Shown: positions 1-5,372 of the stretch, one piece after another
How positions within the stretch are numbered: position 1 is the first letter of the stretch
Layout: each line of letters opens with the position of its first letter
NCBI GenBank assembly: GCA_003164255.1
Contig: PLST01000182.1
Coordinates: 1-5,372, forward strand
DNA length: 5,372 bases
Origin: Acidobacteriaceae bacterium
GTDB taxonomy: Bacteria > Acidobacteriota > Terriglobia > Terriglobales > Acidobacteriaceae
Reading direction: 5' to 3'
Translations under genes and position numbers: made by a program
The notes under the pieces: model-generated
Databases searched by the model: none
What the model saw: the letters and a program-made list of their open reading frames with translations, nothing else
Told to the model about the DNA's origin: nothing

Positions 1-570
1 CGCACCTACGTCCGGACCGGCAGCCTCAGCGCCGAAGCCCGGCTCGCCCTCATGATCGAGCGCCTCCGCGAGTACGATGCCGAAGTCGTCGAGTGCGCTC
101 CGCAGGATCTTCCGTCCACCATCGCAGCCCAGCTCCAGTCCAGCGGCAAGCGCATCTTTATCGCTCCTGCCGGCCTGCCCGCCTCCTGGCTTGCTCTCGG
201 CTTCGACTGGAGAATTGACCGCGATCTCTCCTCGGCCGAGATCGAACTAGCCGAGGGCGTCGTTACCGCCGCTTTTTGCGCCGTCGCCGACTCGGGAACC
301 ATCGTCCTGCATCACTCGGCAACCGAAGGCCGCCGCGTCATTACCTTGCTGCCCGACTGGCATCTATGCATCCTTTATGCCAGCCAGGTGGTTGAAACGC
401 TGCCTGAGTACTTCAGCCGCTGCCAGAATCCGCCGATGCTTGCAACCTACATATCCGGCCCCAGCGCCACAGCCGATATCGAAATGACACGCATCAAGGG
501 CGTTCACGGCCCCAGGTTCTTACATGTGATCGTTGTTCACGACCACGCCGACCAGCCAAAAAATCAATGA
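1..570 (+). CDS. lutC: Lactate utilization protein C (LUD domain, LutC/YkgG family), 5'-truncated by window edge
   Basis: The frame is open from base 1 and ends at TGA 568-570, giving 189 visible residues. LutC proteins usually have about 220-240, so roughly 30-50 N-terminal residues lie outside the window. The Met codon at base 52 is internal: the residues before it (RTYVRTG...) continue the family pattern. Family signatures are VADSGTIVL (visible residues 95-103) and, near the end, SGPSATADIEMTRIKGVHGP (152-171), the conserved C-terminal LUD block. LutC is a cytoplasmic partner of the iron-sulfur proteins LutA and LutB in oxidation of L-lactate to pyruvate; no cysteine cluster is expected or seen here. 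The rhamnose isomerase gene follows 37 bp later on the same strand, which suggests one operon. In that setting the Lut system would consume lactate formed by the RhaEW enzyme; that link is inference from context. The family call is secure, the exact role less so. Confidence 0.9.
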   Translation, partial: RTYVRTGSLSAEARLALMIERLREYDAEVVECAPQDLPSTIAAQLQSSGKRIFIAPAGLPASWLALGFDWRIDRDLSSAEIELAEGVVTAAFCAVADSGTIVLHHSATEGRRVITLLPDWHLCILYASQVVETLPEYFSRCQNPPMLATYISGPSATADIEMTRIKGVHGPRFLHVIVVHDHADQPKNQ

Positions 571-611
571 GTGCCGAAAATACTCGTCCGGCAAAGGGAC
601 ATAAGCCATGA
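567..611 (+). other. Possible 14-codon coupling ORF bridging lutC and rhaI
   Basis: An ATG at 567 overlaps the lutC stop codon (ATGA) and opens a 14-codon frame reading MSAENTRPAKGHKP. Its stop, TGA 609-611, overlaps the rhaI start codon in the same ATGA arrangement. Ribosomes leaving lutC could in principle restart here and then again at rhaI. No convincing ribosome-binding site precedes it, and the rhaI ribosome-binding site lies inside it. The peptide resembles nothing I recognise, and chance is a fully adequate explanation. Confidence 0.15.
595..599 (+). promoter_or_regulatory. Ribosome-binding site of rhaI (AGGGA)
   Basis: AGGGA within CAAAGGGAC sits 8 nt before the ATG at 608. This supports that start for the isomerase and independent ribosome loading even though the gene probably shares a transcript with lutC. 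Confidence 0.6.
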
Positions 612-1816
612 AACCTTCTGAGTCCGCTCTCCCAAAATCAACCATTGTTGACCAGGCCTTTAAAGCTCTGGACTCGTTTCAGATCGAAATTCCTTCCTGG
701 GGATTCGCCAACACCGGCACCCGCTTCGGCAAGTTTGTGCAGGCAGCCGCCGCTTCCACCATCGAAGAAAAGTTTGCTGACGCGGCTGAAGTGAACCGCC
801 TCACCGGCGTCACGCCCACGCTCGCGCTCCACGTTTTGTGGGATCTGCCCCGCGGCCTCGCCGATGTGCCCGCCGTCAAGCAGCTCGAGAGCCGCTTCGG
901 TATCCGCTCCGGCTCCATCAATCCCAATCTCTTTCAGGATCAGGAGTACAAGTTCGGATCACTCTGCAATCCTTCCGCAGCAATTCGCAAGCATGCCCTC
1001 GATCACATGTTCGATTCCATCGAGATCGGCAAGGCGCTCGGCTCGCGCGATATCTCCCTTTGGATGGCCGACGGCTCCAACTATCCCGGCACGCAGTCCA
1101 TCCGCAAGCGTATCGGCTGGCTTGAAGAGGCCCTGCGCGCCTCCCACGATCGCCTTGCGCCCAACCAGCGCCTCCTGGTTGAGTACAAGCCCTTCGAGCC
1201 TGCCTTCTATCACACCGACATCGCCGACTGGGGCATGTCTTCCCACTTTGCGCGCCATGCCGGCCCGCAGGCCGTCGTCCTGGTCGATACCGGCCATCAC
1301 TACTCCTCGCAGAACATCGAGCAGATCGTTGCCTGGCTGCTCCACACCGGCATGCTGGGCGGGTTCCACTTCAACGACCGCCGCTATGCCGACGACGATC
1401 TCACCCTCGGCTCCATCGATCCTTACCAGATCTTCCGCATCTTCCATGAGATTCACGCCGCCGCCCAGGACGGCCTCAAGCTCGACATCGCCTACATGAT
1501 CGACCAGAGCCACAACCTGAAGGGCAAAATCGAAGCCATGGTGCAGACCGTGGTCACCGCGCAGGAGCTTTATCTCAAGGCAGCCCTCGTCGACCGCGAA
1601 ATACTCTCCGGTCTCCAGCAGTCCTGTGACCTGGTGGCCGCCGAGGAACTCTACAGGGGAGCGTTCTGGCAGGATGTGCGTCCCATGGCCGCGGCTTGGC
1701 GCGAGGCTCACGGCCTGCCCGCCGATCCGCTCGCCGCCCTTCGCGCCTCCGGTTACGTCGAGCGAATTTCCGCCGAGCGCGGAAGCCGCTCCTCGGCCGT
1801 CAGCAGCTACGCGTAA
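608..1816 (+). CDS. rhaI: L-rhamnose isomerase, Pseudomonas stutzeri RhaI type
   Basis: This 402-residue cytoplasmic sugar isomerase has the xylose-isomerase-like TIM barrel and should convert L-rhamnose to L-rhamnulose. Matches to the P. stutzeri enzyme as I remember it run the full length: PSWGFANTGTRF (29-40), YKFGSLCNPSAA (114-125), the GDGSN-like ADGSNYPG (154-161), EYKPFEPAFY (192-201), VDTGHH (226-231), GGFHFNDRRYADDDL (251-265) and MIDQSHN (297-303). Likely metal ligands and catalytic residues are E192, D227, H230, H254, D262, D264 and D299, all present in the expected spacing. The C-terminal ASGYVERISAERG (380-392) is also family-like. The N-terminus is about 27 residues shorter than in P. 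stutzeri, but the ATG has a good AGGGA site and the barrel is intact. It follows lutC by 37 bp. Enzymes of this family accept several aldoses in vitro, so rhamnose specificity rests mainly on the rhaEW neighbour. Confidence 0.93.
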   Translation: MKPSESALPKSTIVDQAFKALDSFQIEIPSWGFANTGTRFGKFVQAAAASTIEEKFADAAEVNRLTGVTPTLALHVLWDLPRGLADVPAVKQLESRFGIRSGSINPNLFQDQEYKFGSLCNPSAAIRKHALDHMFDSIEIGKALGSRDISLWMADGSNYPGTQSIRKRIGWLEEALRASHDRLAPNQRLLVEYKPFEPAFYHTDIADWGMSSHFARHAGPQAVVLVDTGHHYSSQNIEQIVAWLLHTGMLGGFHFNDRRYADDDLTLGSIDPYQIFRIFHEIHAAAQDGLKLDIAYMIDQSHNLKGKIEAMVQTVVTAQELYLKAALVDREILSGLQQSCDLVAAEELYRGAFWQDVRPMAAAWREAHGLPADPLAALRASGYVERISAERGSRSSAVSSYA

Positions 1817-1819
1817 AAA

Positions 1820-1854
1820 CAGTTGTCAGTTGTCAGTGATCAGCGGTCAGTAGA
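1820..1854 (+). repeat. Left heptamer array, five CAGTNNN-like units
   Basis: Five consecutive 7-bp units start 4 bp after the rhaI stop: CAGTTGT, CAGTTGT, CAGTGAT, CAGCGGT, CAGTAGA. A further isolated CAGTCAG occurs at 1866-1872. The units are in inverse orientation to the array at 1920-1968. Reverse-complemented, 1820-1851 matches 1937-1968 at 26 of 32 positions. Similar short intergenic repeats are, from memory, common in acidobacterial genomes. Their function is unknown to me. Confidence 0.85.
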
Positions 1855-1895
1855 TAATTCATTGGCAGTCAGCTTCTACCTGAATTTCCTGGCCT

Positions 1896-1919
1896 CTGAT
1901 CTCTGAAGACGGAGATCGG
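1896..1919. other. 10-bp hairpin between the two heptamer arrays
   Basis: Bases 1896-1905 (CTGATCTCTG) can pair with 1910-1919 (CGGAGATCGG) around an AAGA loop, with two G-T wobbles. The perfect core is GATCTC / GAGATC. It is followed by CAAACTG rather than a T-run, and no T-run flanks it on the other strand, so it is not a canonical intrinsic terminator. It may be an RNA structure in a rhaI-regulator transcript, part of the repeat element, or an operator of the regulator that starts 51 bp further on. Confidence 0.5.
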
Positions 1920-1968
1920 CAAACTGAGAACTGTAAACTGACCACTGACCACTGTGAACTGAGAACAG
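1920..1968 (+). repeat. Right heptamer array, seven NNNACTG-like units
   Basis: Seven consecutive 7-bp units: CAAACTG, AGAACTG, TAAACTG, ACCACTG, ACCACTG, TGAACTG and the divergent AGAACAG. The phase is unbroken across 49 bp. The array is the inverted counterpart of 1820-1854 and ends 2 bp before the presumed TTG start of the regulator. It therefore occupies the place where that gene's ribosome-binding site should be. Pairing of the two arrays in RNA would form a long imperfect hairpin that could hide this start. Confidence 0.85.
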
Positions 1969-1970
1969 AG

Positions 1971-3083
1971 TTGGCCAAGGCAAAGATCAAGCGGCTTTAT
2001 CTCATTCCGATCCTGTCCAAGGCGCTCGACGTCATCGAGCTGCTTGAGCAGCAACACGCCCCGCTCACGCTTGAAGACGTCTATCAAAAGACCCACATCT
2101 CCAAGACCAGCGTCTACCGCATCCTCAAAACTCTGGTTCACCGCGGTTATCTTGCCCAGTCGCAGAATGGCCAGTACAGGCTGGTCTCGCGTCCGCGCCG
2201 CCTGCTCTTTGGGTTCGCCGTCCAGAGCGCGGAACTGCCCTTTTCCGTAGCCGTCGCCCACAGTGTCACGCAGGCCGCCGCTGCCTCCGGCGTGGAACTG
2301 CTCATCCTCGACAACCGCTTCGATCCTGACGTCGCCATTCAGAACGCTGAGGAGTTTGTCGTCAAACGCGTTGACCTTGTCCTCGAGTTTCAGGTTGAGG
2401 AGGCCGTCGCGCCGCGCATCGCCCACATCTTCCGCAAGGCTGACATTCCCCTCATCGCCATTGATGTTCCGCACCCCAACTCCACCTACTTCGGCGTTGA
2501 TAACTTTGAGGCTGGACACGAAGTAGGCACAATGCTTGCCCAGCATGCCCTCAGCAAGTGGAAGGGAAATGTCGATCGCGTCATCGGCGTCGGTTTCAAA
2601 GAGGCCGGCAGCTTCGTTCAGAGCCGGGTCGCCGGCGCGTTCGACGGCATTCGCGAGCGGCTGCCCGATCTGCCGCATGATCGATTCATTCAGATTGAGG
2701 GTCGCGGTATGCGCGAGCCAAGCTGCAACGCCATGAAGGAGTTTCTCAAGGGTCACCAGGGAGGTCAGCGCATCCTCGTTGCCGCCGCTACTGATTCCAG
2801 CGCACTCGGTGTCATCGACGCCGCCCGCGAGCTTGGCTGCGAGCAGGACTTCGCCATCGCCGGTCAGGATTGCATCCCCGAGGCCCTTGAGGAAATGCGT
2901 TCCGGCAAAAGCGCTCTCATCGGTTCCATCTCCCACGAAGTTGAAACCTACGGCCCCCGCCTCATCCAACTCGGCATCGCACTCCTCCGTGGAAACATCG
3001 TTCCCCCCTACAACTACGTCCGCCATAAGGCAGTGACTCACGAATCGTTGTCGCCGGAACCGAAAGCGCCCAACAAACCGTGA
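1971..3083 (+). CDS. Transcription regulator: IclR-like winged HTH fused to a LacI/RbsB-type sugar-binding domain
   Basis: The product has 370 residues. Residues about 11-75 look like an IclR-type winged HTH: LSKALDVIELL (15-25), LTLEDVYQKTHISKTS (32-47) and recognition helix SKTSVYRILKTLVHRGYL (44-61), followed by a wing with QNGQYRLV (65-72). The rest (about 78-350) is not an IclR effector domain. It resembles a periplasmic-binding-protein type 1 fold: GFAVQSAELPFSVAV (81-95), a LILDNRFDPDVAIQNAEEF stretch (111-129), DLVLEFQ (135-141), PLIAIDVPHPN (160-170), FGVDNFEAG (174-182) and AIAGQDCIPEA (295-305). There is no signal peptide, so it acts in the cytoplasm, probably sensing a sugar. No in-frame ATG or GTG exists between the in-frame stop at 1881-1883 and the HTH; TTG 1971 is the best start, with only a weak GAG-rich upstream stretch. 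It lies between rhaI and rhaEW, so rhamnose or a derivative is the likely ligand (inference). Family placement is confident, ligand is not. Confidence 0.88.
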   Translation: MAKAKIKRLYLIPILSKALDVIELLEQQHAPLTLEDVYQKTHISKTSVYRILKTLVHRGYLAQSQNGQYRLVSRPRRLLFGFAVQSAELPFSVAVAHSVTQAAAASGVELLILDNRFDPDVAIQNAEEFVVKRVDLVLEFQVEEAVAPRIAHIFRKADIPLIAIDVPHPNSTYFGVDNFEAGHEVGTMLAQHALSKWKGNVDRVIGVGFKEAGSFVQSRVAGAFDGIRERLPDLPHDRFIQIEGRGMREPSCNAMKEFLKGHQGGQRILVAAATDSSALGVIDAARELGCEQDFAIAGQDCIPEALEEMRSGKSALIGSISHEVETYGPRLIQLGIALLRGNIVPPYNYVRHKAVTHESLSPEPKAPNKP

Positions 3084-3100
3084 AATCCGTCTTCTGCCGC

Positions 3101-3111
3101 TGGTCAGACCA
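3101..3111. promoter_or_regulatory. Palindrome TGGTCAGACCA, candidate operator
   Basis: A perfect 5-bp inverted repeat (TGGTC / GACCA) around a central A, 18 bp after the regulator stop codon. The half TGGTCA recurs at 3170-3175 in the same gap. Could be a regulator site or chance. Confidence 0.25.
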
Positions 3112-3146
3112 AAAACCGGCCAAAACCCGTCTGCCCACTCTTTTCG

Positions 3147-3162
3147 ACGCTTATGTGAGCGT
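3147..3162. promoter_or_regulatory. Palindrome ACGCT-N6-AGCGT, candidate operator
   Basis: Perfect 5-bp arms around TATGTG, separated by only 4 bp from the next palindrome at 3167-3178. The paired arrangement 29-60 bp before the rhaEW start codon is where an operator could sit. No known consensus is matched. Confidence 0.3.
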
Positions 3163-3166
3163 GCTA

Positions 3167-3178
3167 ACGTGGTCACGT
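3167..3178. promoter_or_regulatory. Palindrome ACGTGGTCACGT, candidate operator
   Basis: Perfect arms ACGTG / CACGT around a 2-bp centre, 28 bp before the rhaEW start codon. Together with 3147-3162 it forms a compact pair of dyads and is the strongest operator candidate in this gap, though only by symmetry and position. Confidence 0.35.
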
Positions 3179-3199
3179 CCGGCCCATTCCCGCTAAACT

Positions 3200-3205
3200 G
3201 GTGAT
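3200..3205 (+). promoter_or_regulatory. Possible ribosome-binding site of rhaEW (GGTGAT)
   Basis: GGTGAT ends 1 nt before the ATG at 3207. It matches the 3' part of the extended Shine-Dalgarno complement (GGAGGTGAT), and in that register the missing GGAG core would lie at a normal distance of 6 nt. It is therefore a shifted, weak-to-moderate site that supports the chosen start. Confidence 0.35.
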
Positions 3206-3206
3206 T

Positions 3207-5372
3207 ATGAACAAGGCTGCACTGTCTTCCCCTGTACTGGCATTTCTTGAGGATCGCTGGGATCCCTCTGTCGCTGCTACCCTCGACGAACCGGAATTGC
3301 TGCGCTATCGCTCCAACCTGCTCGGCTCTGACCTGCGCATCACCAACTTCGCGGGCGGCAACACCAGCTCCAAAGTTGCGGATGTCGACCCCCTCACCGG
3401 CGAGGCAGTTGAGGTGCTCTGGGTCAAGGGTTCGGGCGGCGACCTGGGAAGCATCAAACGCACCGGATTCGCGACTCTCTACCAGCAAAAGCTGCTCGCG
3501 CTGGAGCGCAGCTACAAGGGGCGCGACCACGAAGACGATGTCGCCGATTTGTACCCCCTCTGCGCCTTCAAGGGCAACCCCGTTGCTGCTTCCATTGACA
3601 CGCCTCTCCACGGCTTTCTTCCGTTTCCCCACGTGGACCACCTCCATCCCGACTGGGGCATTGCCCTGGCTGCTTCAGCCAACGGCAAAAACAAGATGGA
3701 CGAGTTCAATCGCGAGTTCGGTCACTCCCTGGTGTGGGTGCCCTGGGAGCGCCCCGGCTTTGAGCTGGCCATGATGATGAAACGCGCCGTGGAGCAAAAT
3801 CCCGGCTGCGACGGCATTGTCCTCGGCGGGCACGGTCTCTTTACCTGGGGCCAAACCCAGCGCGAGTGCTACCTCAACACCCTCACCGTCATCGATCAGA
3901 TCGGCCAGTTCATTCAGCGCCACGGCGTAGCCAAGGGCCCCACCCGATTTGGTGGGGAAGCTGTCCCGGCGCGTCCCGATCGCCGCGACCTCGCCATCCA
4001 GATCGCGCCCTTCCTGCGCGGACGCATCAGCGCCCAGCGCCGCTGGATCGCGAGCTTCACTGATGCTCCTGACGTGCTCCAATTCATCAACTCGGCTGAT
4101 GCCAAAGAGCTTGCCTTCCTCGGCACAAGCTGCCCCGACCACTTCATCCGCACCAAAATTCGCCCGCTTTTTGTTCCCTGGGCGGCCGGAGAAGAACTCA
4201 ACGCGCTCAAGGACCACATCGGCGTTGCCCTCGCCAAGTACCGCAAGGAATATCGTGCCTATTACAGGGCCTTTGCCGAGCCCGATTCCCCGGCCCTGCG
4301 CGATGCCAGCCCCACCGTCGTGCTCATCCCCGGCATGGGCATGTTCAGCTTCGGCAAAAACAAGACTGAAGCCCGCATCGTCGGCGAGTTCTACACCAAC
4401 GCCATTCACGTAATGGAAGGCGCAACCCTGCTCTCGGAAGGCCCCGTCGCCGGCACCGTTCCCCAATGCCCTCCAGCCATGGATCCGGCCAGCTTCAAGG
4501 TCTGCACAAACTACGTCGCCCTGCCCGCCGCTGAAGCATTCCGCATCGAATACTGGGCGCTTGAAGAAGCAAAGATTCGCCGCCAGCCTGCTGAAAAGGA
4601 GTTCAGCCGCCGCATCGCCCTGGTCGTCGGCGGAGCCAGCGGCATCGGACGCGAGGTGGCCCATATCGCCGCTGCCCGCGGCGCACACGTCATGATCGCG
4701 GACAGGGATGTGGAAGGCGCTGCGCACGTTGCTGAAGATCTGAAGTCTGTCACCTCCCCTGAGTTCATCGCGAGCACCGCCGTCGACATCACCAACCGCG
4801 AAGCCATCGCCGATGCCCTCAAGGCCACAGTGGCGGCCTTTGGCGGCGTCGACATCCTCATCAACACGGCGGCCTTGTTCCCATCCTCGCCTGACGCCGT
4901 TGTCCCCGACTCCATGTGGGCCAAAACGCTGGATGTGAACGTGACCGCCAATTACCTGCTCGCCCAGGAGACGGCGAAACTTTTTGCCGAGCAGGGCCTG
5001 CATGGTACCGTCGTCTTTACCAGTTCGGCCAACGCGGTTGTCTCCAAGAAGGGAAGCGAGGCCTACGACGTAAGCAAGGCCGCGCTCTCGCACCTGATTC
5101 GCGAACTTGCGGTGTCACTGGCCCCCGATGTGCGCGTCAACGGCATCAGCCCGGCAACCGTCGTCAAGGGTTCCAACATGTTCCCGCGTGATCGCGTCAT
5201 CGCCTCGCTGACAAAGTACAACATACCTTTCCAGGATTCGTTCAGCACAGAGGAATTGCGCGGCCGGCTGGCTTCGTTCTACGCCGAGCGCACATTGACG
5301 CAGAAGGCGATTGAAACAGTTGACTGCGTTGAGGCGATTCTCATTCTGGCCAGCCCACGTTCCCGCTGCACC
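3207..5372 (+). CDS. rhaEW: Bifunctional rhamnulose-1-phosphate aldolase / L-lactaldehyde dehydrogenase, 3'-truncated by window edge
   Basis: The frame stays open for 722 codons to the right edge. The family is about this length, so only the last 20 or so residues should be missing. The N-terminal part (about 30-455) is a class II aldolase/adducin domain with GGNTSSK (50-56), putative zinc ligands in PHVDHLHPD (H142, H145, H147) and GGHGLFTWG (H209). The C-terminal part (from about 468) is a classical short-chain dehydrogenase with VVGGASGIG (473-481), D499 after the second strand (suggesting NAD), D527, NTAA (553-556) in place of NNAG, N578, S607 and YDVSK (Y620, K624). Such fusions cleave rhamnulose-1-phosphate to dihydroxyacetone phosphate and L-lactaldehyde and oxidise the aldehyde to L-lactate. 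Start ATG 3207 is chosen because the conserved LLRYRSNLLGSD begins at residue 31. The upstream isomerase and LutC fit both ends of this reaction series. No frameshift is seen. Confidence 0.93.
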   Translation, partial: MNKAALSSPVLAFLEDRWDPSVAATLDEPELLRYRSNLLGSDLRITNFAGGNTSSKVADVDPLTGEAVEVLWVKGSGGDLGSIKRTGFATLYQQKLLALERSYKGRDHEDDVADLYPLCAFKGNPVAASIDTPLHGFLPFPHVDHLHPDWGIALAASANGKNKMDEFNREFGHSLVWVPWERPGFELAMMMKRAVEQNPGCDGIVLGGHGLFTWGQTQRECYLNTLTVIDQIGQFIQRHGVAKGPTRFGGEAVPARPDRRDLAIQIAPFLRGRISAQRRWIASFTDAPDVLQFINSADAKELAFLGTSCPDHFIRTKIRPLFVPWAAGEELNALKDHIGVALAKYRKEYRAYYRAFAEPDSPALRDASPTVVLIPGMGMFSFGKNKTEARIVGEFYTNAIHVMEGATLLSEGPVAGTVPQCPPAMDPASFKVCTNYVALPAAEAFRIEYWALEEAKIRRQPAEKEFSRRIALVVGGASGIGREVAHIAAARGAHVMIADRDVEGAAHVAEDLKSVTSPEFIASTAVDITNREAIADALKATVAAFGGVDILINTAALFPSSPDAVVPDSMWAKTLDVNVTANYLLAQETAKLFAEQGLHGTVVFTSSANAVVSKKGSEAYDVSKAALSHLIRELAVSLAPDVRVNGISPATVVKGSNMFPRDRVIASLTKYNIPFQDSFSTEELRGRLASFYAERTLTQKAIETVDCVEAILILASPRSRCT

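Larger units (their letters stand above)
3084..3206 (+). promoter_or_regulatory. Regulator-rhaEW intergenic region, candidate promoter/operator region
   Basis: This 123-bp gap between co-directional genes holds three small palindromes (3101-3111, 3147-3162, 3167-3178) and no T-tailed terminator hairpin. No convincing -35/-10 pair could be placed: TAAACT at 3194-3199 is the only -10-like hexamer near the start and it lies too close to the ATG for a usual leader. A rhaEW promoter here under control of the neighbouring regulator is plausible but inferred. Confidence 0.4.

Noticed and set aside
959..1711. 250-residue open frame on the minus strand inside rhaI
   Set aside because: Antisense shadow of the isomerase, whose catalytic residues are all conserved; no independent support.
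1896..1919. Intrinsic terminator after rhaI
   Set aside because: A good stem exists but no T-run follows on either strand, so it is listed only as a hairpin.
1820..1968. CRISPR array or insertion sequence end
   Set aside because: Units are 7 bp and contiguous with no spacers, and there is no transposase or target duplication; neither class fits.
3191..3206. -10 box TAAACT (3194-3199) for a rhaEW promoter
   Set aside because: No matching -35 at 16-18 bp and it would leave almost no leader before the ATG.
1869..3647. 592-residue open frame on the minus strand
   Set aside because: It lies opposite the regulator and the start of rhaEW, both of which have clear family motifs. Its product is rich in G, D, V and E without recognisable domains, as expected for the antisense frame of GC-rich genes with C/G third positions.
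3675..5093. 472-residue open frame on the minus strand
   Set aside because: Opposite the well-supported rhaEW gene; low-complexity composition, no motifs, no ribosome-binding site logic. A codon-bias shadow.

Overview
The window reads as an interior part of an L-rhamnose catabolic locus from a GC-rich bacterium. All four recognisable protein genes lie on the + strand. An acidobacterium (Terriglobia/Acidobacteriaceae type) is my best guess. It rests on the high GC, the gene combination and the intergenic 7-bp CAGTNNN / NNNACTG repeats, which I associate from memory with acidobacterial genomes. This assignment is inference, not proof.

Layout: (1) bases 1-570, the C-terminal part of a LutC/YkgG-type lactate utilization protein (LUD domain), cut by the left edge; (2) 608-1816, a complete TIM-barrel L-rhamnose isomerase of the Pseudomonas stutzeri RhaI type with its metal and catalytic residues present; (3) 1817-1970, a short intergenic stretch almost filled by two opposed arrays of a degenerate heptamer around a 10-bp hairpin; (4) 1971-3083, a transcription regulator joining an IclR-like winged HTH to a periplasmic-binding-protein-like (LacI/RbsB fold) sugar sensor, apparently starting at TTG; (5) 3084-3206, an intergenic stretch with three small palindromes that could be operators; (6) 3207 to the right edge, a fused class II aldolase / short-chain dehydrogenase of the RhaEW type, missing only its last residues. 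No gene-free stretch exceeds 300 bases.

The genes fit one pathway. RhaI converts L-rhamnose to L-rhamnulose. A rhamnulokinase (not in the window) would make rhamnulose-1-phosphate. RhaEW would cleave this to dihydroxyacetone phosphate and L-lactaldehyde and oxidise the aldehyde to L-lactate. The Lut complex, of which LutC is the visible part, would oxidise lactate to pyruvate. The regulator between the two enzyme genes is the natural candidate for a rhamnose (or rhamnose-derivative) sensor. The most unusual items are its domain combination, the heptamer arrays that run up to its start codon, and the palindromes ahead of rhaEW.
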